Below, piece after piece: positions 62,141-64,000 of a DNA stretch of 64,000 nt. The DNA is from Pithys albifrons albifrons (taxonomy: Eukaryota; Chordata; Aves; Passeriformes; Thamnophilidae): positions 16,033,001-16,097,000 of the forward strand of contig NC_092470.1 in assembly GCF_047495875.1 (NCBI RefSeq), read 5' to 3'. A program made the position numbers and the translations under genes. Numbering within the stretch: position 1 is the first letter of the stretch; each line of letters opens with the position of its first letter. The notes under the pieces were generated by a model. It saw only the letters and a list, made by a program, of their open reading frames with translations. It did no database searches and had not been told where the DNA came from.

Positions 62141-63700
62141 GTAAAGAAATATCTCAGTTGTTGGTGTGATCTGAGCATGCCACACAGAGCATTCCAAGCG
62201 CAGGATCTGGGAGTCCAGGATCTTTCTTGGAGTCTGATTTGAGGTGCACGTTATCCCCTGTGCCACAGGGCTGCAGGAAGATCTTCATGCATAGGTGTAC
62301 CTGAAGAGGTTTGATGCTCAGCAGGTGTGTTTGCACTGTAAAGATCATATTTGATTGTACCAGCTTGTTACAATCCCATGAATTAGACTGAAAAGATTGA
62401 AAGGGCCCCTTGACTTGCACAGGTAAAATTACAAGCCACAATGTTTTGAAGGAAGCTGAAAAAGTGGAAGGAACATGTGAAATATTTTTTGTAAAAAATA
62501 CACCCAAACACTTCCTCCTTCATTTCCTCCACACATACTCATCATTTTTCTTCTGTTTTAGAATAGACCGAAGCAAAATGAAAGCAATACTTTCATAAGC
62601 TGGAGGCAGGTGCAGGTTTTTTTCTTCTCAGTAACTTTCACTAGCAGATGCTATTTTAAGATGCTTGTAGCAGCTGGTCGTTCTGTTACTTCTCATAGTT
62701 CCTATCTGCTCATAAATGTTGAGAAAAAAGCCCTCCAGATTGTGCAAAAGAGCCTCTAATGAGTTAAAGTGCCCTTGTTCCTCTCTTGTGTGATAAGTGG
62801 AGGAAGATGTGTGCTTGTTTCATGTATTTGTGAAAGATGAAGCTCATCACCTTTGAGCCAACTAAAAATCAGAAAGCCAAGCATGGGTTGTAAAAGCCTA
62901 GAGCCTGAAAATTTAGAGATCTGTAAAAAATCCCGACCCAAAACAACAAATGCCAAACCTAAAATAGAAAATACTACTTTAGATGCCTGTATTATCTGCA
63001 TGTGATAAACAGGCTTTTCTAAAGCTTTGTGTTTACCCTCGATACTATTTATGATCTTCTGCAAGGACTAGGTTTCTTTCACCTCACATCAAGCACATAA
63101 GGCTGGTTTCTTTTGGTTGCCTTATTTCCATCGAAGCATATACAGTTGTTGCTTGTGCTAATTTGGCTGACAGCAACAGGTCAAGTTTTTATTTTATTTT
63201 AGTTTAGCATCCTGCTATGCTTTGCAAAGGAGTCTGTTAGAGTAGGGCAGTAGAAGAGCAGAATCTGTATCCACAGGCTGGCATCATCTGAAACCCTACA
63301 GGGAAGCTTAAACTCATATGCCGTGGGAGCATTTGGAAGCTGGCCAAGCCATGACCCTGCTTTAGCAGCAAATCACCTGTGCAGTGAAGATGTTAGCTAC
63401 ACCACAGCAGTGTGCTCCCTTTGATGCTTGTTAGTGCTAAAAATAATTCTAACACTGATTTCCCCAGGGTAATTAGCCTGTGCAGAATCAGATTGAGATT
63501 TTTTCTACTGCCTTACCGAATTTAACTTCAGGTATTTACCATATGCTGTAAGAAGAAAAGGCTGTCTCAGTTTCTCAGTATTAAGATGTATGTGTCTAAT
63601 TCAGAATCCTATGTTATCTTCTGGGATCATATCCAGGGAGGAATGGCCTTGGGCCCACCTAGTCCAGTCTTTCATTTTGGATTTGTTTTTTTCTACAAAG
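62141..63700. other. intronic stretch, no gene seen
   Basis: AT-rich; no identifiable repeat or coding segment. It ends in TTTGTTTTTTTCTACAAAG, the acceptor context of the exon that follows. Confidence 0.4.
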
Positions 63701-63754
63701 GAAGTGCAACACTGGCTTGAAAGTGTTGGTAATCCAAGGGACATCATGCCCCTG
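63701..63754 (+). CDS. best internal exon candidate (54 nt), unidentified gene
   Basis: It has a long pyrimidine tract with ACAAAG acceptor and a CCTG|GTAAGG donor. At 54 nt it is a multiple of three. In phase 0 it reads EVQHWLESVGNPRDIMPL, a plausible amphipathic, tryptophan-containing segment; the start superficially resembles the V-x-x-WL-x-S-x-G opening of SAM domains, but 18 residues are not enough to claim one. A second frame (KCNTGLKVLVIQGTSCP) is also open. Its position about 10.3 kb downstream of the CpG island on the same strand fits an early exon of that gene. The rest of the gene lies outside the window. Confidence 0.4.
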
Positions 63755-64000
63755 GTAAGGTATTCCCTTTTCTTTTCAATATCATGTATGAGTGTAACTA
63801 GGGCTGGGTTTGGAATGCTCCAGTACAAACTTTATTTGGATGATACTCTCTTATCTCTGTGTCTGGTGCTTAGCATAAAGCTACTGTATTTCCTGACAAG
63901 GCACTGAAATAAGCCACTGCAAAGAAGGAAGTGTTGGTTTCTTTAGAAAAAGTTATTCCACTCTTAGTAATGATTTATATTTGACTGTGTTTAAGATACA
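63755..64000. other. intronic right edge
   Basis: Sequence after the donor is AT-rich and holds no further recognisable exon before the window ends. Confidence 0.4.

Noticed and set aside
1..64000. CRISPR arrays, tRNA or rRNA genes, prophage or bacterial operons
   Set aside because: None seen. The CR1 elements, introns-like composition and CpG island indicate a vertebrate nuclear genome.

Overview
The window looks like nuclear DNA of an amniote, most likely a bird. It is AT-rich, CpG-depleted and repeat-poor. The only transposon family I could identify is the CR1 LINE, with six fragments. Their 3' halves carry the usual avian/sauropsid CR1 text (tandem ATTCTGTG ends, GTTCAAGGCCA core, ACCTGGTCTAGTGGAAGGTGT block). 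CR1 also occurs in turtles and crocodilians, so 'bird' is an inference from repeat density and general composition. There is no operon structure, rRNA, tRNA, CRISPR or bacterial-type gene.

Layout: 1-1.06 kb holds the longest open frame of the window, 265 codons on the minus strand, unidentified. 1.06-40 kb is intronic or intergenic DNA with four CR1 pieces (6.6, 10.9, 31.2 and 40.2 kb), short simple repeats, a small isolated CpG-rich patch at 10.0 kb and weak exon-like segments. At 40.2-40.7 kb a CR1 reverse-transcriptase fragment abuts a protein-like minus-strand open frame of 115 codons. From 42.5 to 44.6 kb there are two adjacent small hairpins, a well-bounded exon candidate (43.82 kb) and a 24-bp perfect palindrome. 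Another CR1 lies at 50.1 kb and another exon candidate at 50.73 kb.

The clearest functional landmark is the CpG island at about 52.92-53.52 kb. I hand-counted about 40 CpGs in 53041-53340. It carries GC boxes, a perfect EGR1-type site, a strong-context ATG (53327) and two tandem copies of a splice donor. I read it as the promoter and first exon of a plus-strand gene that runs off the right edge. The best internal exon candidate is 54 nt at 63701-63754, with weaker ones at 55.37 and 62.07 kb. I could not identify this gene. The first intron would be about 10 kb if none of the intermediate candidates is real.

Most of the window is noncoding and nearly all short open frames in it look like chance. 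Exon calls rest on splice-site appearance and open frame only; without homology or RNA data they are hypotheses. I found nothing I would call a demonstrated new biological system. The observations most worth checking are the two long minus-strand frames, the duplicated donor and the palindrome.
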